NCBI RefSeq assembly: GCF_014656415.1
Contig: NZ_BNCJ01000029.1
Span: 1 to 36,819, forward strand
Source: Seohaeicola zhoushanensis
Lineage (GTDB): Bacteria; Pseudomonadota; Alphaproteobacteria; Rhodobacterales; Rhodobacteraceae
Length of the DNA stretch: 36,819 nucleotides
Direction: 5' to 3'
Within the stretch, counting starts at the first letter, position 1; the number at the start of each line of letters is the position of its first letter. The notes beneath the pieces are model-generated. The model saw nothing but the letters and a program-made list of their open reading frames with translations, was not told the DNA's origin and made no database searches. The translations under genes were made by a program, and so were the position numbers. Positions 1-9,031 of this stretch are shown here, one piece after another.

Positions 1-1
1 T

Positions 2-115
2 ATCGCGGTCGACAACTACGGCATCGTCGAGGACACCCACCAGAGCCTGATCCACATGCTGACCCAGTACATGAAGGCCCGCAATGAAGCCGCGGCCGGG
101 AAGCCGGCGGGATGA
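2..115 (+). CDS. 3' end of a cut-off gene, possibly a SIS-domain sugar-phosphate isomerase
   Basis: An open frame enters from the left edge and gives 37 residues before a TGA. That stop overlaps the ATG of the next gene (ATGA at 112-115), so the two are probably translationally coupled and in one operon. The visible tail contains DNYGIVEDTHQSLIHML. This resembles, from memory, the C-terminal helix of SIS-domain (GmhA-like) phosphosugar isomerases, where an Asn-Tyr-Gly and Glu-Asp-x-His cluster is common. That match is a recollection and not an alignment, and the rest of the protein lies outside the window. A sugar isomerase would fit an EPS locus, but another carbohydrate enzyme cannot be excluded. 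Confidence 0.4.
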   Translation: MAVDNYGIVEDTHQSLIHMLTQYMKARNEAAAGKPAG

Positions 116-1059
116 AACCGAACTTCTTCATCGTCGGGGCTCCGAAATGCGGCACGACCTCGCTGGCGCGGTATCTCTCCCAGCACGATGAAGTTTTCAT
201 TTCCACCCCCAAAGAGCCCAGCTACTTCGCCCGCCACCTGTGGCGCGACGAAATACGCCCGGAACTCCTGCCTTTTCGCTGCGAGCTGGATGCCTACCTG
301 CAGCTCTTCTCCGAAGCCGATCACAACAAGCACAAGGCGGTCGGCGAAGGGTCGACCATATACTTGAGCTCGCGGCAGGCGCTGACCGAAATTCGCGAAT
401 TGCAGCCAGCGGCCCGGATCATCGTGATGCTGCGAAACCCTGTTGACCTGGCCTATGCCCTGCACTCGGAGTGCCGATTGCATCTGCACGAAGACGAGGA
501 GGATTTCGAAACCGCCTGGTCCCTGCAGGAGACACGCCGCAACGGCAACCGCATCCCGAAAGGTTCGGACCGGGTGCAGTCCCTGCTTTACGGCGACATG
601 GCCCGACTGGGCGAACAGCTTGAAACCGTTCTGGAGATTTTCCCTCGCGACCAGGTGATGTGGATATTCTTCGATGACTTCAAGGCGGATACCGGCCTGC
701 AATATCGTTGCGTTCTGGAATTCCTCGAACTGTCCAACGACGGCCGCACCGCGTTTCCCGTGGTGAACCAGAACCAGAACGCGAGACCCTCCGCCGTCCT
801 GCGCATTCTCAAGACCAACCGGATGCTGCGCCGGGCCTCGGCAAGCCTGAAGCGCTCCTTCGGCGTCCAGTCCTGGGGGATCGTGAAAAGGCTTCAGAAC
901 CGCACCGCGGAAACCGCACCCCGTCCTCCGCTCTCGCCCGCCCTGCGTGCAGAGATGACGCAGTATTTTGCCGAGGACGTAGCCCGCCTTGCGCGGATAA
1001 CGGGGCGTGATCTATCCGGGTGGAGCTCTCTTTCGCAACCGACGTTGCCAATGCAGTAA
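112..1059 (+). CDS. PAPS-dependent sulfotransferase 1 (Sulfotransfer_1-like)
   Basis: A 315-residue cytoplasmic protein predicted to move sulfate from PAPS to a carbohydrate. The 5'-phosphosulfate-binding loop GAPKCGTTS is at residues 9-17, followed by the family's TPKEPSYF at 32-39. The 3'-phosphate-binding strand and Arg are in IIVMLRNP (R108). The Ser expected a few residues after that Arg is not obvious (DLAYALHS follows), so the motif is slightly atypical. The C-terminus has the common TGRDLSGW element. The start ATG overlaps the upstream stop (ATGA). Base composition is somewhat less GC-rich than the rfb genes later in the window. The acceptor is unknown; the EPS repeat unit or its lipid-linked precursor is inferred from context. 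Confidence 0.85.
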   Translation: MKPNFFIVGAPKCGTTSLARYLSQHDEVFISTPKEPSYFARHLWRDEIRPELLPFRCELDAYLQLFSEADHNKHKAVGEGSTIYLSSRQALTEIRELQPAARIIVMLRNPVDLAYALHSECRLHLHEDEEDFETAWSLQETRRNGNRIPKGSDRVQSLLYGDMARLGEQLETVLEIFPRDQVMWIFFDDFKADTGLQYRCVLEFLELSNDGRTAFPVVNQNQNARPSAVLRILKTNRMLRRASASLKRSFGVQSWGIVKRLQNRTAETAPRPPLSPALRAEMTQYFAEDVARLARITGRDLSGWSSLSQPTLPMQ

Positions 1060-1222
1060 CAAGCGTAGTGCCTCAGGTGTCCAAAAATAATTTGATCCTC
1101 GCCGGGACGGTCCGCCTGATACCGGCCCTTCCATTATTCCCCCTGCCCTCCCGCCCGGAGCATAAGGCGGGAAGGCGGCCCCACCGTGCGAGTCGGCCTG
1201 CAGCCATGTCCGGGGCCCAGCC

Positions 1223-2014
1223 ATGATCATCAACGCCGCACATGACTTCGGCTTTGTCCATATTCCCAAATGCGCGGGTTCGACGATCCGCCAGCAATTG
1301 CGCGAACAGGACGACCTGGGGGGCAAGTTCTATCACACGATGACCCTGCCCGAGATCGGGCGGATCAACGGGAACCATGTTCCGCTCTACCTGCTCGACA
1401 GCCATTTCCCCGACGACATGGCCCGCCTGCGCGCCGTCACCTCCTACGCGATCGTGCGCGAGCCGCTGGACCGCTTCGTCTCGGCGGTCGCCCAGTACAT
1501 GCGCAGCCACATCAGCGAGCCCGCCGAGCTCACGACCGATCAGATCCTCGCCGAAACCGACCGGATCATCTCCTCGGTGCAGGCCGATTCCGAGCAGCGG
1601 GAAATCCGCAACACGATCTTCTTCCGGCAGGTCGATTACGTGTATCTGGGCGATGAGAAGATCATCGATCATGTCTACGCGATGGAGCACCTCAAGGCGC
1701 TGATCGCCCGGATCGCGGAGCGGCATGGCCTCGAACTGCGCGGCGACTCGACCTGGAACCCGACGGTCACCTACCGGGTTTCCGGTCTCAGCCAGACCCT
1801 GAAGCGGCTCAACAGCATGTCCCGGCAAGTGCTTCCCCAGACCGCCTATGTGGCATTGCGCGACCTGGGGATCCGGACCCTGACGAAGAAGGGCGTGCCC
1901 GCGCTCGAGACGGCGCTGCGCCAGTCGCGGGAGGTCAGGGCCTTTGTCGCCGAACACTACGCCGCGGATTACGAGCTGCACCGCAAGGCGGCCGCGACAC
2001 AGGTCCCGGCATGA
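1223..2014 (+). CDS. Sulfotransferase 2 (Sulfotransfer_2 type)
   Basis: A 263-residue protein of a different sulfotransferase branch from its neighbour. It carries the PAPS loop HIPKCAGST at residues 13-21 and the second nucleotide-binding element VREPLDRFVS at 78-87. These two motifs are typical of the carbohydrate sulfotransferase family PF03567, whose members sulfate glycans. The ATG at 1223 has only a weak purine-rich region upstream (CCGGGG). A 163-bp spacer with an AT-rich patch near 1080-1095 separates it from sulfotransferase 1. The flippase gene follows 31 bp downstream, suggesting that sulfation is linked to assembly of the lipid-linked unit. The sulfated position cannot be read from sequence. 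Confidence 0.82.
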   Translation: MIINAAHDFGFVHIPKCAGSTIRQQLREQDDLGGKFYHTMTLPEIGRINGNHVPLYLLDSHFPDDMARLRAVTSYAIVREPLDRFVSAVAQYMRSHISEPAELTTDQILAETDRIISSVQADSEQREIRNTIFFRQVDYVYLGDEKIIDHVYAMEHLKALIARIAERHGLELRGDSTWNPTVTYRVSGLSQTLKRLNSMSRQVLPQTAYVALRDLGIRTLTKKGVPALETALRQSREVRAFVAEHYAADYELHRKAAATQVPA

Positions 2015-2045
2015 TGCTCCTGGATGGAAAACTGGCGGACGGGTA

Positions 2046-3401
2046 ATGAAATTCAGCTTTTCCTGGCTGACGCGCGATGGTCTGAAAGCCCGGGCGTTAC
2101 GCGGCTCGTCGCTGACCGTCCTCCAGATCGGCGGATCGAACGTGCTGCGGCTCGCGTCGAACCTCATCCTGACACGCATCCTGTTCCCGGAGGCCTTTGG
2201 CCTGATGGCCCTGGTGCAAACCTTCCTCCAGGGCATGAAGATGCTGTCGGACAGCGGGGTGACCCCCTCGATCATCCGCTCGAAAAACAGCGATGACGCC
2301 GATTTCCTGAACACCGCCTGGACCGTGCAGGTCTGCCGCGGCCTCATACTCTGGCTTCTGACCTGCATTCTCGCCCTGCCCGCCGCCGGCTTCTTCGACG
2401 AGCCGATGCTGGCGCAGATCCTGCCGGTCACCGGGCTTTCGCTGCTGATCTCCGGCTTTACCACCACCAAGGGGGCCACGGCGCAGCGGGACATGCGGCT
2501 TGGCCTGCAGACGGCCATCAGCATCGGCACCCAGGCCATGGGCATCGCCATCACGGTCCTGCTCGCCTGGTGGCTGGAAAATGTCTGGGCGCTGGTGATC
2601 GGCGGGCTGATCTCGACGACGTCAGCCGTTGTGCTCCAGCATTACCTGCTGCCGGGCATGAACAACCGCTTCTGCTGGAACCGGGCCGCCTTCAACGAGA
2701 TCTTCAGCTTCGGCAAGTTCATCTTCCTGTCCTCCGCGCTGGGGTTCATCATGAACCAGGGCGACAGGCTGGTCCTGGGCAAATACCTCCCGCTCGCGGA
2801 GTTCGGGATCTACAACATCGGGGCCATGCTGGCGACGCTGCCCTTCATGGTCAGCAAGGCGCTGAACGACGCCATCGTCTTCCCGCTTTTCCGCCACCTG
2901 CCGATTGCCGCGAACCCGGCGAACCGGCGCAAGGTCTTCACCGCCCGGCGCCTCGTGCTCGGCGCGTCGCTCGCTGGCAACGCGCTCCTGGCCTTCGCGG
3001 GGGTGCCGCTGGTGGATCTGCTGTACGACCAGCGCTACACCATGGCCGGACCCGTGGTGGTGCTGATGTGTCTGGCCCTCGTCCCCCAGACGATCTTCTT
3101 CAGCTACCGGGCGGTGTTCATGGCGGCGGGCGATTCCCGCAGCCCCTTCTTCTTCGTGGTGATCGGGGCGACCGCGCAGGTCCCGCTGCTGCTCCTGGCG
3201 GTCCAGACCATGGGAACCTTCGGCGTGATCCTGGTGCCCGGGCTGGTCACGATGCTGCTGAGCCCGCTTCGGGTGCGCCTGCTGCGCCGCCATAACGGCT
3301 GGGATACCCGCGGCGACCTCCTGCTCGGCACCTTCGGCTTTGCGACGACCGGCGCGGCCTGCCTGCTCTACTGGGACCGGATCATCCTCCTGGCGGGATA
3401 G
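2046..3401 (+). CDS. Wzx-type polysaccharide flippase (PST/MOP family)
   Basis: A 451-residue membrane protein with about a dozen hydrophobic segments, predicted to flip undecaprenyl-linked repeat units across the inner membrane. The N-terminal pattern (LTVLQIGGSNVLRLASNLIL, then LFPEAFGLMAL) and the mid-protein GDRLVLGKYLPLAEFGIYNI are characteristic of the WzxC/AmsL-like branch of polysaccharide exporters. The frame is open back to 1944, inside the preceding gene. The ATG at 2046 is preferred because the protein family pattern begins there and the extra 34 residues are a Pro/Arg-rich out-of-frame reading of the upstream gene. It ends 20 bp before the convergent end of sulfotransferase 3. 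Confidence 0.88.
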   Translation: MKFSFSWLTRDGLKARALRGSSLTVLQIGGSNVLRLASNLILTRILFPEAFGLMALVQTFLQGMKMLSDSGVTPSIIRSKNSDDADFLNTAWTVQVCRGLILWLLTCILALPAAGFFDEPMLAQILPVTGLSLLISGFTTTKGATAQRDMRLGLQTAISIGTQAMGIAITVLLAWWLENVWALVIGGLISTTSAVVLQHYLLPGMNNRFCWNRAAFNEIFSFGKFIFLSSALGFIMNQGDRLVLGKYLPLAEFGIYNIGAMLATLPFMVSKALNDAIVFPLFRHLPIAANPANRRKVFTARRLVLGASLAGNALLAFAGVPLVDLLYDQRYTMAGPVVVLMCLALVPQTIFFSYRAVFMAAGDSRSPFFFVVIGATAQVPLLLLAVQTMGTFGVILVPGLVTMLLSPLRVRLLRRHNGWDTRGDLLLGTFGFATTGAACLLYWDRIILLAG

Positions 3402-3421
3402 CCGGGCAGGCCCCCGCCCCT

Positions 3422-4273
3422 TCAGGCCAGGAAAGGATAGGACCTGGCCAGCGCCGGGAAGTCCGGGAACAGCTCTGCCAGCCGGGCGGCGTCGGGCGCA
3501 AAGGTCTCTTCCAGGCGGCGACGCAGATCGGGGGGAAGCTGCGGACGCTCGTCGCGCAGGCGGCTGTTGCGGATGCGCTGGCGCACCGCCTTGGGCACCA
3601 GGCCGCGACGCAGGGCGCGCGCCACCGGGTTGGCGACCAGGAGCCGGTGGAAAGGCAGGACCCGGATGCGGTCGCGCGAGACGTTCTGCGCCCCGAGTTC
3701 CGGCTTCCAGCTCAGCGCCTGCCCGGCGCCGATATGCACCCCGATGCGACCGAGTTCGCCCTCGGGATCGGAGGTGATCTGCTCGAGGCTGGTCAGCAGC
3801 ACGTTCCCGGCCCCGAACCGGTCGATATAGGGTTCGATCTGCATCGGGTACCGGCTGTAGGCGATCAGCTCGGGCGTGGCCTCGAAGGCCGCAACCGGAT
3901 CATGGCCGAGCGATCCGCGCGACCATTCGTGCAGGTATTGGGACAGCGCCCGCTCGACCGGGTCCCGGATGACATAGACCAGCCGGGGAGACGCCAGGAC
4001 CGCGGCCATGCGCGCGATCGTCTCGGGGTAGGTCGGCAGCTTGGTGTAATGGGTGCTGGCCTCGCCCTTCAGATCGCCCGGGGCGGCCGCCGCGAAGAGG
4101 CCGCGGTACCAGTCCATGCCCTGCGCGTAGACCGGGTCGTCGGAAAAGAAGTTCGGCTCCTTCGGCGTCGTCATGAAGATGCCCGGCTGCGCCTCCAGCT
4201 GCACCTGCAGGGTGGTGGTGCCCGATTTCATCGCCCCGATGATCAGGAAATCCGGAAGCCCGGGGGCGCTCAT
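3422..4273 (-). CDS. PAPS-dependent sulfotransferase 3 (heparan-sulfotransferase-like)
   Basis: A 283-residue protein with a very clear sulfotransferase layout. The PAPS loop GAMKSGTTT is at residues 13-21 and TPKEPNFF at 36-43. KGEASTHY at 69-76 contains the Glu (E71) that serves as catalytic base in heparan-type enzymes. The 3'-phosphate motif YVIRDPVERALSQY is at 100-113 (R103, S111). It is the most canonical of the five sulfotransferases here. Its ATG overlaps the stop of the upstream GT2 gene (ATGA at 4270-4273), so it is the last gene of a minus-strand operon with a Wzy-like protein and a GT2. That coupling makes the EPS the likeliest acceptor (inference). Confidence 0.88.
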   Translation of the reverse strand: MSAPGLPDFLIIGAMKSGTTTLQVQLEAQPGIFMTTPKEPNFFSDDPVYAQGMDWYRGLFAAAAPGDLKGEASTHYTKLPTYPETIARMAAVLASPRLVYVIRDPVERALSQYLHEWSRGSLGHDPVAAFEATPELIAYSRYPMQIEPYIDRFGAGNVLLTSLEQITSDPEGELGRIGVHIGAGQALSWKPELGAQNVSRDRIRVLPFHRLLVANPVARALRRGLVPKAVRQRIRNSRLRDERPQLPPDLRRRLEETFAPDAARLAELFPDFPALARSYPFLA

Positions 4274-5238
4274 TCGGTTTCACCCGGGGCGAAGCGCGGC
4301 CCGAGCGGACGCATCGCGTTGGTCCAGATATCGATGCCCTCGGCCTGCGCCATCGGCCGGATCCTCTTGCCGCCCAGCCGGGTCAGGTGCTTGATCGCGC
4401 GCCCGAGATACCAGAGCAGGTTGGCGGCAAGCAGGCCGGCCTGCCCGTGCGCCTGGTAGAGAAACCGCGTGCGCGAGCTGTAGTAATAGCGCGGCAGACG
4501 GGCCCGCTGGCTGCTGAGCGACTTCACCGGACCGGAGCCGCCCCGGAAATGCACCGCCCGGGCGCCCCGCACCTGGCGGATGCCCCAGCCGGCCCGGCGC
4601 GCCCTGAGGCAGTATTCGACATCCTCGAAGTAGAGGAAGTAGCCTTCATCCATCGGCCCGATCTCGCGGATCATCTCGCCGCGCAGGAGGATGCAGGCGA
4701 AACTCGCCCATTCGATGTCCACCGGCACCGGATCGGGGCCGAGCGAGACCTCGCGATGCTTGAAGAGCCGGGTCACCACGCTGCTGCGCGCGGCCCGGAT
4801 GAACTCGCTCAGCGGACCGGGAAAGCGGAAGCAGCTGTCCTGCACGCCGCCGTCGTCATATTCGATCACCGGCGCGAACAGGCCGACCCGAGCCTCGGTG
4901 CGGGCCGCCGCCATGATCGCGCCCAGGAAGCCCGGCCGCAGCACCGCGTCGGAGTTCAGCACGAGGTAGAAGGCGGCCTCGGCCGCCGCGATGCCCTGGT
5001 TGTGCCCCCCCGAGAAACCGGAGTTGGTTGCGGAGCGGACGAGACGGACCGGCGTGCCTTCGGGCTGCGCGGCAATCCAGGCCTCGATCTGTTCGGCGGA
5101 ACCGTCGCCGGAGAGATTGTCCACGACAACGACAAGACCATTGATCCCCGCCATGTCGTCGAGGACGGAGCGCACGCATTCCAGCGTCAGGTCACCGGTG
5201 CGGAAGTTGATGATGGAAACGACCAGATCAAACGGCAT
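4270..5238 (-). CDS. GT2 glycosyltransferase, WbbL/rhamnosyltransferase-like
   Basis: A 322-residue GT-A fold transferase. Visible motifs are VSIINFRTGD (7-16), the nucleotide-binding VVVDNLSGDGS (37-47), NSGFSGGHNQGI (72-83), the metal-binding DxD variant LNSDAVL (94-100), and a FLYFEDVEYCLRARRAGW segment near the C-terminal third that carries the catalytic-base region. This combination is typical of the WbbL-like rhamnosyltransferase subgroup, which fits the rfbCBDA genes in the window, but substrate specificity cannot be proved from motifs. The gene overlaps the end of the Wzy-like gene by 11 bp and the start of sulfotransferase 3 by 4 bp, so the three are co-translated. Confidence 0.86.
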   Translation of the reverse strand: MPFDLVVSIINFRTGDLTLECVRSVLDDMAGINGLVVVVDNLSGDGSAEQIEAWIAAQPEGTPVRLVRSATNSGFSGGHNQGIAAAEAAFYLVLNSDAVLRPGFLGAIMAAARTEARVGLFAPVIEYDDGGVQDSCFRFPGPLSEFIRAARSSVVTRLFKHREVSLGPDPVPVDIEWASFACILLRGEMIREIGPMDEGYFLYFEDVEYCLRARRAGWGIRQVRGARAVHFRGGSGPVKSLSSQRARLPRYYYSSRTRFLYQAHGQAGLLAANLLWYLGRAIKHLTRLGGKRIRPMAQAEGIDIWTNAMRPLGPRFAPGETE

Positions 5239-6733
5239 CCGTATCCTCCGGGGTGGCTGGTGAAAAACGGCTGTAGCGCACCCCGGCCGCAGCCTTTCCG
5301 GACCTGCGGCGCGCGTGCCCGGCGGCGAAGCGGGTGGATGACGGGGTGCGGGACGCCGCCGGGACCTCGGCTTCGGTGGCAGGGGCGTCCGCCGTGCGGT
5401 ACTCGAGCCGGCCGATCAGCGACCCGGCGATGATCCAGGTCAGCGGTGTCAGCCCGGCATTCGGGATGAGGTCGATGAGATTTCCGGCCAGCATCAGGGC
5501 CAGCACCGGCGTTGCCGACGTGAGCCCCGCGTCCCGCCTTCGCAATGCCAGCAGCATGATCGGAAGGCACAACAGGCCGAAACGGCCCAGATATCCGACC
5601 CAGCCCCGCTCTCCCACGACGATGGTCCAAAGACCGTCGGTCGTGCTCTGGTCGTTGCCGCGGTCGTCATATATCCTCTGCCGGCTGTAGCCGCCCCATC
5701 CGAAGAGCGGGCGCTCGTTCGCCTTGGCGAGCAGCTGGTCCTCATTGAAGATCCGGTATTTCAGCGAGCCCGCCCGTATAGGGTCGATTGCGTCTGCAAT
5801 CGCGACGGCCCGGTCGACCGGGATCAGGTCGGCCCCCCTCAGGGCCGGGTAGAGCAGGATGGCCGCCGAGACCGCCGCCGCCACGAGCAGCTGGATGCGC
5901 AGGCTCGCCAGCAGGGCGAAGGGCAGCAGGAGCAGAACGATGATGAGCGCGGTCAGCGACTTGCAGGCCACCAGTATCAGGAGAAGCCAGGCCGTGGCGG
6001 CCAGGAACTGCACCCGCCGCTTCCCGTCGATCCGGGAATACCCCGCAGCGGCGAGAATGCAGGCGCACATGAAGATGGCCAGCCAGAGACCGTGCTTGAG
6101 GAACACCAGCGGCCTGTAGCCGCCGCCGCGCAGGACCTGCTTCCAGGAACTGGGGAAATACCCGTAGACCATCCGGTGCAGCTGCGGCGACATCACCAGT
6201 TCGAAGATGATCGGCAGGGTATATATCAGGCCGGCGATGCAGAAGGCCCGCACGACCAGCTTCTGGCTGTCGTCCGAGGCGAGATACTTGCGGGCAAGCA
6301 GCATCGGAAGCAACATCATGGAGGCGGTAAGTACCGCCGAAAACCCATCGTAGAGCCTGAGTCCCGGCAGTCTCAGCGGGCCGTAGACCAGCGGGTCCCG
6401 GTTGGTGATGACCGTCAGGAAGGCCCCGAGGACAATGGCTGCGATCAGAAGCCTGGCAAGCGGGTGACGCGGCAGCCAGCCGGGCAGCGGGGCATTGGCC
6501 GGATCCGCCGCCAGGCGGCGCGCCAGCGCCAGCAGGCACACCAGGGCGACCAGGGACGGCATCGTGTCCTTGTCGATCGTCGGCAGCAGCGGCGGGTTCC
6601 ATCCCATCCCGTGCGGCAGGAAGAGATATCCCAGAAGCAGGGTCCAGACGAGGGCCGTCCGCGGCTTCAGGGTCCGGAACAGGATCAGGCCCACCACGGG
6701 AAAACCGAAGAGGGCGGTCAGCGGCGGAATCAT
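5228..6733 (-). CDS. Wzy/O-antigen-ligase-like polysaccharide polymerase
   Basis: A 501-residue inner-membrane protein with many hydrophobic helices, and a larger polar segment (about 320-370) between the later ones, as expected for the periplasmic loop of polymerases and ligases. In that loop, SLKYRIFNEDQLLAKA (323-338) is followed by RPLFGWGGYSRQRI (341-354), the Arg-plus-GWG pattern seen in Wzy/WaaL-like proteins. It probably joins lipid-linked repeat units. The C-terminal about 50 residues are polar, Ala/Arg-rich and probably cytoplasmic. A strong ribosome site (GGGGGAGG) sits about 7 bases before the ATG at 6733. It opens the operon that continues with GT2 and sulfotransferase 3. Polymerase versus ligase cannot be decided from sequence; no other polymerase candidate is in the window. 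Confidence 0.8.
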   Translation of the reverse strand: MIPPLTALFGFPVVGLILFRTLKPRTALVWTLLLGYLFLPHGMGWNPPLLPTIDKDTMPSLVALVCLLALARRLAADPANAPLPGWLPRHPLARLLIAAIVLGAFLTVITNRDPLVYGPLRLPGLRLYDGFSAVLTASMMLLPMLLARKYLASDDSQKLVVRAFCIAGLIYTLPIIFELVMSPQLHRMVYGYFPSSWKQVLRGGGYRPLVFLKHGLWLAIFMCACILAAAGYSRIDGKRRVQFLAATAWLLLILVACKSLTALIIVLLLLPFALLASLRIQLLVAAAVSAAILLYPALRGADLIPVDRAVAIADAIDPIRAGSLKYRIFNEDQLLAKANERPLFGWGGYSRQRIYDDRGNDQSTTDGLWTIVVGERGWVGYLGRFGLLCLPIMLLALRRRDAGLTSATPVLALMLAGNLIDLIPNAGLTPLTWIIAGSLIGRLEYRTADAPATEAEVPAASRTPSSTRFAAGHARRRSGKAAAGVRYSRFSPATPEDTDAV

Positions 6734-6755
6734 GGCAAACCTCCCCCCAGCGGCA

Positions 6756-7535
6756 TCAGCTATCCCCGAAACGGGTTCTCAGCGCGCGGCCGGCCAGCCG
6801 GGGCAGGATGGCAATGCAGGGCGCATAGCGGCGGGCCATCCGGCGCGGGTCAAGCGCGAGACGCCACAGCCATTCCGCGGCGAACAGGCGGAAGAGACGC
6901 GGCGCGCGGCGCTGCCGGCCGGACAGGAAGTCGAGCCCGGCCCCGATCGACAGGAAACCCATGTGGGGCAGCTGCCGACTGGCGTAGGCCGCGAACAGCT
7001 CCTGCTTGGGCGCCCCGAGGGCCACGAAGCACAGACCGGCCCCGGAAGCGCGCAGCGCCTCGACATGGCGGTCGGCCTCGGCACCGACAGGGTCGAAATT
7101 CATCGAGGGCGCGATGCAGGCCGCCACGCGGAAGCCCGGGGCGCGAGTTTCAAGCACCCGGGCGGCGCCCTCGAGGGCCTCTTCGGTCGAGCCGAAGAGC
7201 ACCGCCGGCACCTCCGCTTTTCCGGCGAGCGCCGCGACGGGCACGACGAGGTCCGACCCCGGCAGAAGATCGACCTGCTGCCCGGCCAGGCGGGAGAGCC
7301 AGACGACCGGATTGCCGTCGGCCGTTACGTGGCTGTGCTGGCGATAGGCTTCGGCGAAGGCCGGCAAGCGGCCGAACTTGACGACATGGTCCAGGTTGAG
7401 CGTCGCGAGGCAGAAGCCGCGCCGCTGTTGCAGGCGCTCGCCCAGATCGGCAAGCAACGCCTCCCGCGTCGCGACATTGACGGCGATCGACCTGCCTGTC
7501 TCGGGCAGCGGGACCTCCTGATTCCAGTTCATCAT
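6756..7535 (-). CDS. WecG/TagA/CpsF family glycosyltransferase
   Basis: A 259-residue GT26-family enzyme that typically adds the second sugar (often N-acetylmannosamine or its uronic acid) to an undecaprenyl-pyrophosphate-linked sugar at the inner face of the membrane. Signature elements in order are NLDH (47-50), TADGNPV with the conserved Asp (71-77), GAPKQE (174-179), GAGLDFLSG (198-206), RAP (210-212) and EWLWRL (221-226). Two adjacent ATGs (7535 and 7532) are possible starts; a GAG lies about 8 bases upstream. It ends 22 bp before the Wzy-like gene on the same strand, so the two are likely one operon. Paired with the upstream dehydrogenase, it suggests an aminosugar or uronic acid as second residue (inference). 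Confidence 0.88.
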   Translation of the reverse strand: MMNWNQEVPLPETGRSIAVNVATREALLADLGERLQQRRGFCLATLNLDHVVKFGRLPAFAEAYRQHSHVTADGNPVVWLSRLAGQQVDLLPGSDLVVPVAALAGKAEVPAVLFGSTEEALEGAARVLETRAPGFRVAACIAPSMNFDPVGAEADRHVEALRASGAGLCFVALGAPKQELFAAYASRQLPHMGFLSIGAGLDFLSGRQRRAPRLFRLFAAEWLWRLALDPRRMARRYAPCIAILPRLAGRALRTRFGDS

Positions 7536-7699
7536 CTCAAACGCTCAATCATGACCAACAGATCGCTTTCGGGCATAACAAAAAAAAGGCCAAAGCATGA
7601 AAGTTTCTGGGTTTGCAGGGCCCGCAACCCGCATCGGCCGGGCCGCGGCGGGCAGATTGCAGGCAACCCGCCCTCCATGGCGGCCGGTCGCCCGGGATT

Positions 7700-9031
7700 T
7701 CACGCCTTGACCACGTGCGTCAGCGGCAATCCGCGCCGCGCGATCGCGTTGCGGGTATCGATCACCGGACAGCCGAGTTCGAGCAGGCCGGCATAATCGA
7801 CCCCGTCGTGATCCGTCGCGATCAGCACCGCCATGAACCGACCCGGCGCCAGCTCTGCCGGGTCGAGCGCGGTGCGTTTCTCGTACTGCCCGTATTCCCG
7901 CATCGGCGGAATCTCCGGCACATGCGGGTCTATGAAGGCAACCTTGGCCCCCGCCTCTTCGAGCAGCTGCATCAGTTTCATCGCCGGACTTTCGCGCATG
8001 TCGGCAACGTTCTTCTTGTAGGCGACCCCGACCAGCAGGATCTCGCCCCCCTTCAGCCCGCGCCCCGAGGCCGCGTCGACCACCTCGCGCAGCCGCGCGA
8101 CGACATGGTGCGGCATGGCGGTGTTGATCTCGCCGGCAAGCTCGATGAAGCGGGTCGGCACCTCGTATTCGCGCGCCTTCCAGGTCAGGTAGAAGGGGTC
8201 GATCGGGATGCAGTGCCCGCCAAGGCCCGGGCCGGGGTAGAAGGGCATGAAGCCGAAGGGCTTGGTCGCCGCCGCCTCGATCACCTCCCAGACGTCGATG
8301 CCCATGGCGTCGTAGACCAGCTTGAGCTCGTTCACGAGGGCGATGTTGACCGCGCGGAAGATGTTCTCGGTAATCTTCACCGCCTCGGCGGTGCGGGTGT
8401 CGTGCACGCGCACCACCCGGGCGACGACCGCGCCATAGAAGGCTTCGGCCAGGTCGCCCGCGACCGCCCCCGTCCCGGCCACCACCTTGGGGATGGTGCG
8501 GGTGGTGAAGGCGGCGTTGCCGGGATCCTCGCGCTCGGGCGAGAAGGCCAGGAACAGGTCCTCGCCGGGCACCAAGCCGCTGGTCTTCAGGATCGGCGCC
8601 AGCACCTCCTCGGTGGTGCCGGGCCAGGTCGTGCTTTCCAGCACCACCAGGGTGCCGGGACGGACATGGGCTGCGATGGTGCGGGTGGTATCGGTGACGA
8701 AGGACAGATCCGGGGCCCGCTGCTGATCGAGCGGGGTCGGCACGCAGATCACGATCACCTGGCAATCGGCCAGCCTGGAGAAATCGCCGGTGGCCGAAAG
8801 CCGCCCGCGCACCGCCGCCAGCGCGGCGGAGGGCACCGCGTCGATATAGCTGGAACCGGCCGCGAGCCGGGCAATCTTGCCAGGGTCGATATCGAAGCCG
8901 GTCACCGGAAAGCCCGCCTCGGCTGCGGCGACCGCAAGCGGTAGCCCGACATAGCCGAGCCCGATCACCCCGACCCGCGCGGCACGGCCGGCAATTGCCG
9001 CCAGCAGCCCCTGCCCCGCGTTTCCGCTCAT
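7700..9031 (-). CDS. UDP-N-acetylhexosamine/UDP-sugar 6-dehydrogenase (WbpA/WecC-like)
   Basis: A 443-residue NAD-dependent enzyme that oxidises C6 of a nucleotide sugar to a uronic acid. The N-terminal Rossmann motif VGVIGLGYVGLP is at 20-31. The active-site region AEAVKITENIFRAVNIALVN at 215-234 includes K219. The catalytic Cys is C274 in PGLGGHCIPIDPFYLTW. The FYLTW ending resembles WbpA (UDP-GlcNAc to UDP-GlcNAcA) more than plain UDP-glucose dehydrogenase, but this is judgement, not alignment. The frame opens at a GTG (9082). I prefer the ATG at 9031, which is preceded by GGAACGGG and places the Rossmann motif at a usual distance. It probably supplies an acidic sugar to the EPS. Confidence 0.87.
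   Translation of the reverse strand: MSGNAGQGLLAAIAGRAARVGVIGLGYVGLPLAVAAAEAGFPVTGFDIDPGKIARLAAGSSYIDAVPSAALAAVRGRLSATGDFSRLADCQVIVICVPTPLDQQRAPDLSFVTDTTRTIAAHVRPGTLVVLESTTWPGTTEEVLAPILKTSGLVPGEDLFLAFSPEREDPGNAAFTTRTIPKVVAGTGAVAGDLAEAFYGAVVARVVRVHDTRTAEAVKITENIFRAVNIALVNELKLVYDAMGIDVWEVIEAAATKPFGFMPFYPGPGLGGHCIPIDPFYLTWKAREYEVPTRFIELAGEINTAMPHHVVARLREVVDAASGRGLKGGEILLVGVAYKKNVADMRESPAMKLMQLLEEAGAKVAFIDPHVPEIPPMREYGQYEKRTALDPAELAPGRFMAVLIATDHDGVDYAGLLELGCPVIDTRNAIARRGLPLTHVVKA

Noticed and set aside
1944-2045. Upstream extension of the flippase frame by 34 residues
   Set aside because: It overlaps the end of sulfotransferase 2, is Arg/Pro/His-rich, and the family pattern begins at the ATG at 2046.
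7560-7650. Possible terminator after the dehydrogenase: a GGGTT...AACCC repeat and a run of seven A at 7580-7588
   Set aside because: The repeat is imperfect and the T-run (on the minus strand) lies about 30 bases beyond it, not directly after the stem.
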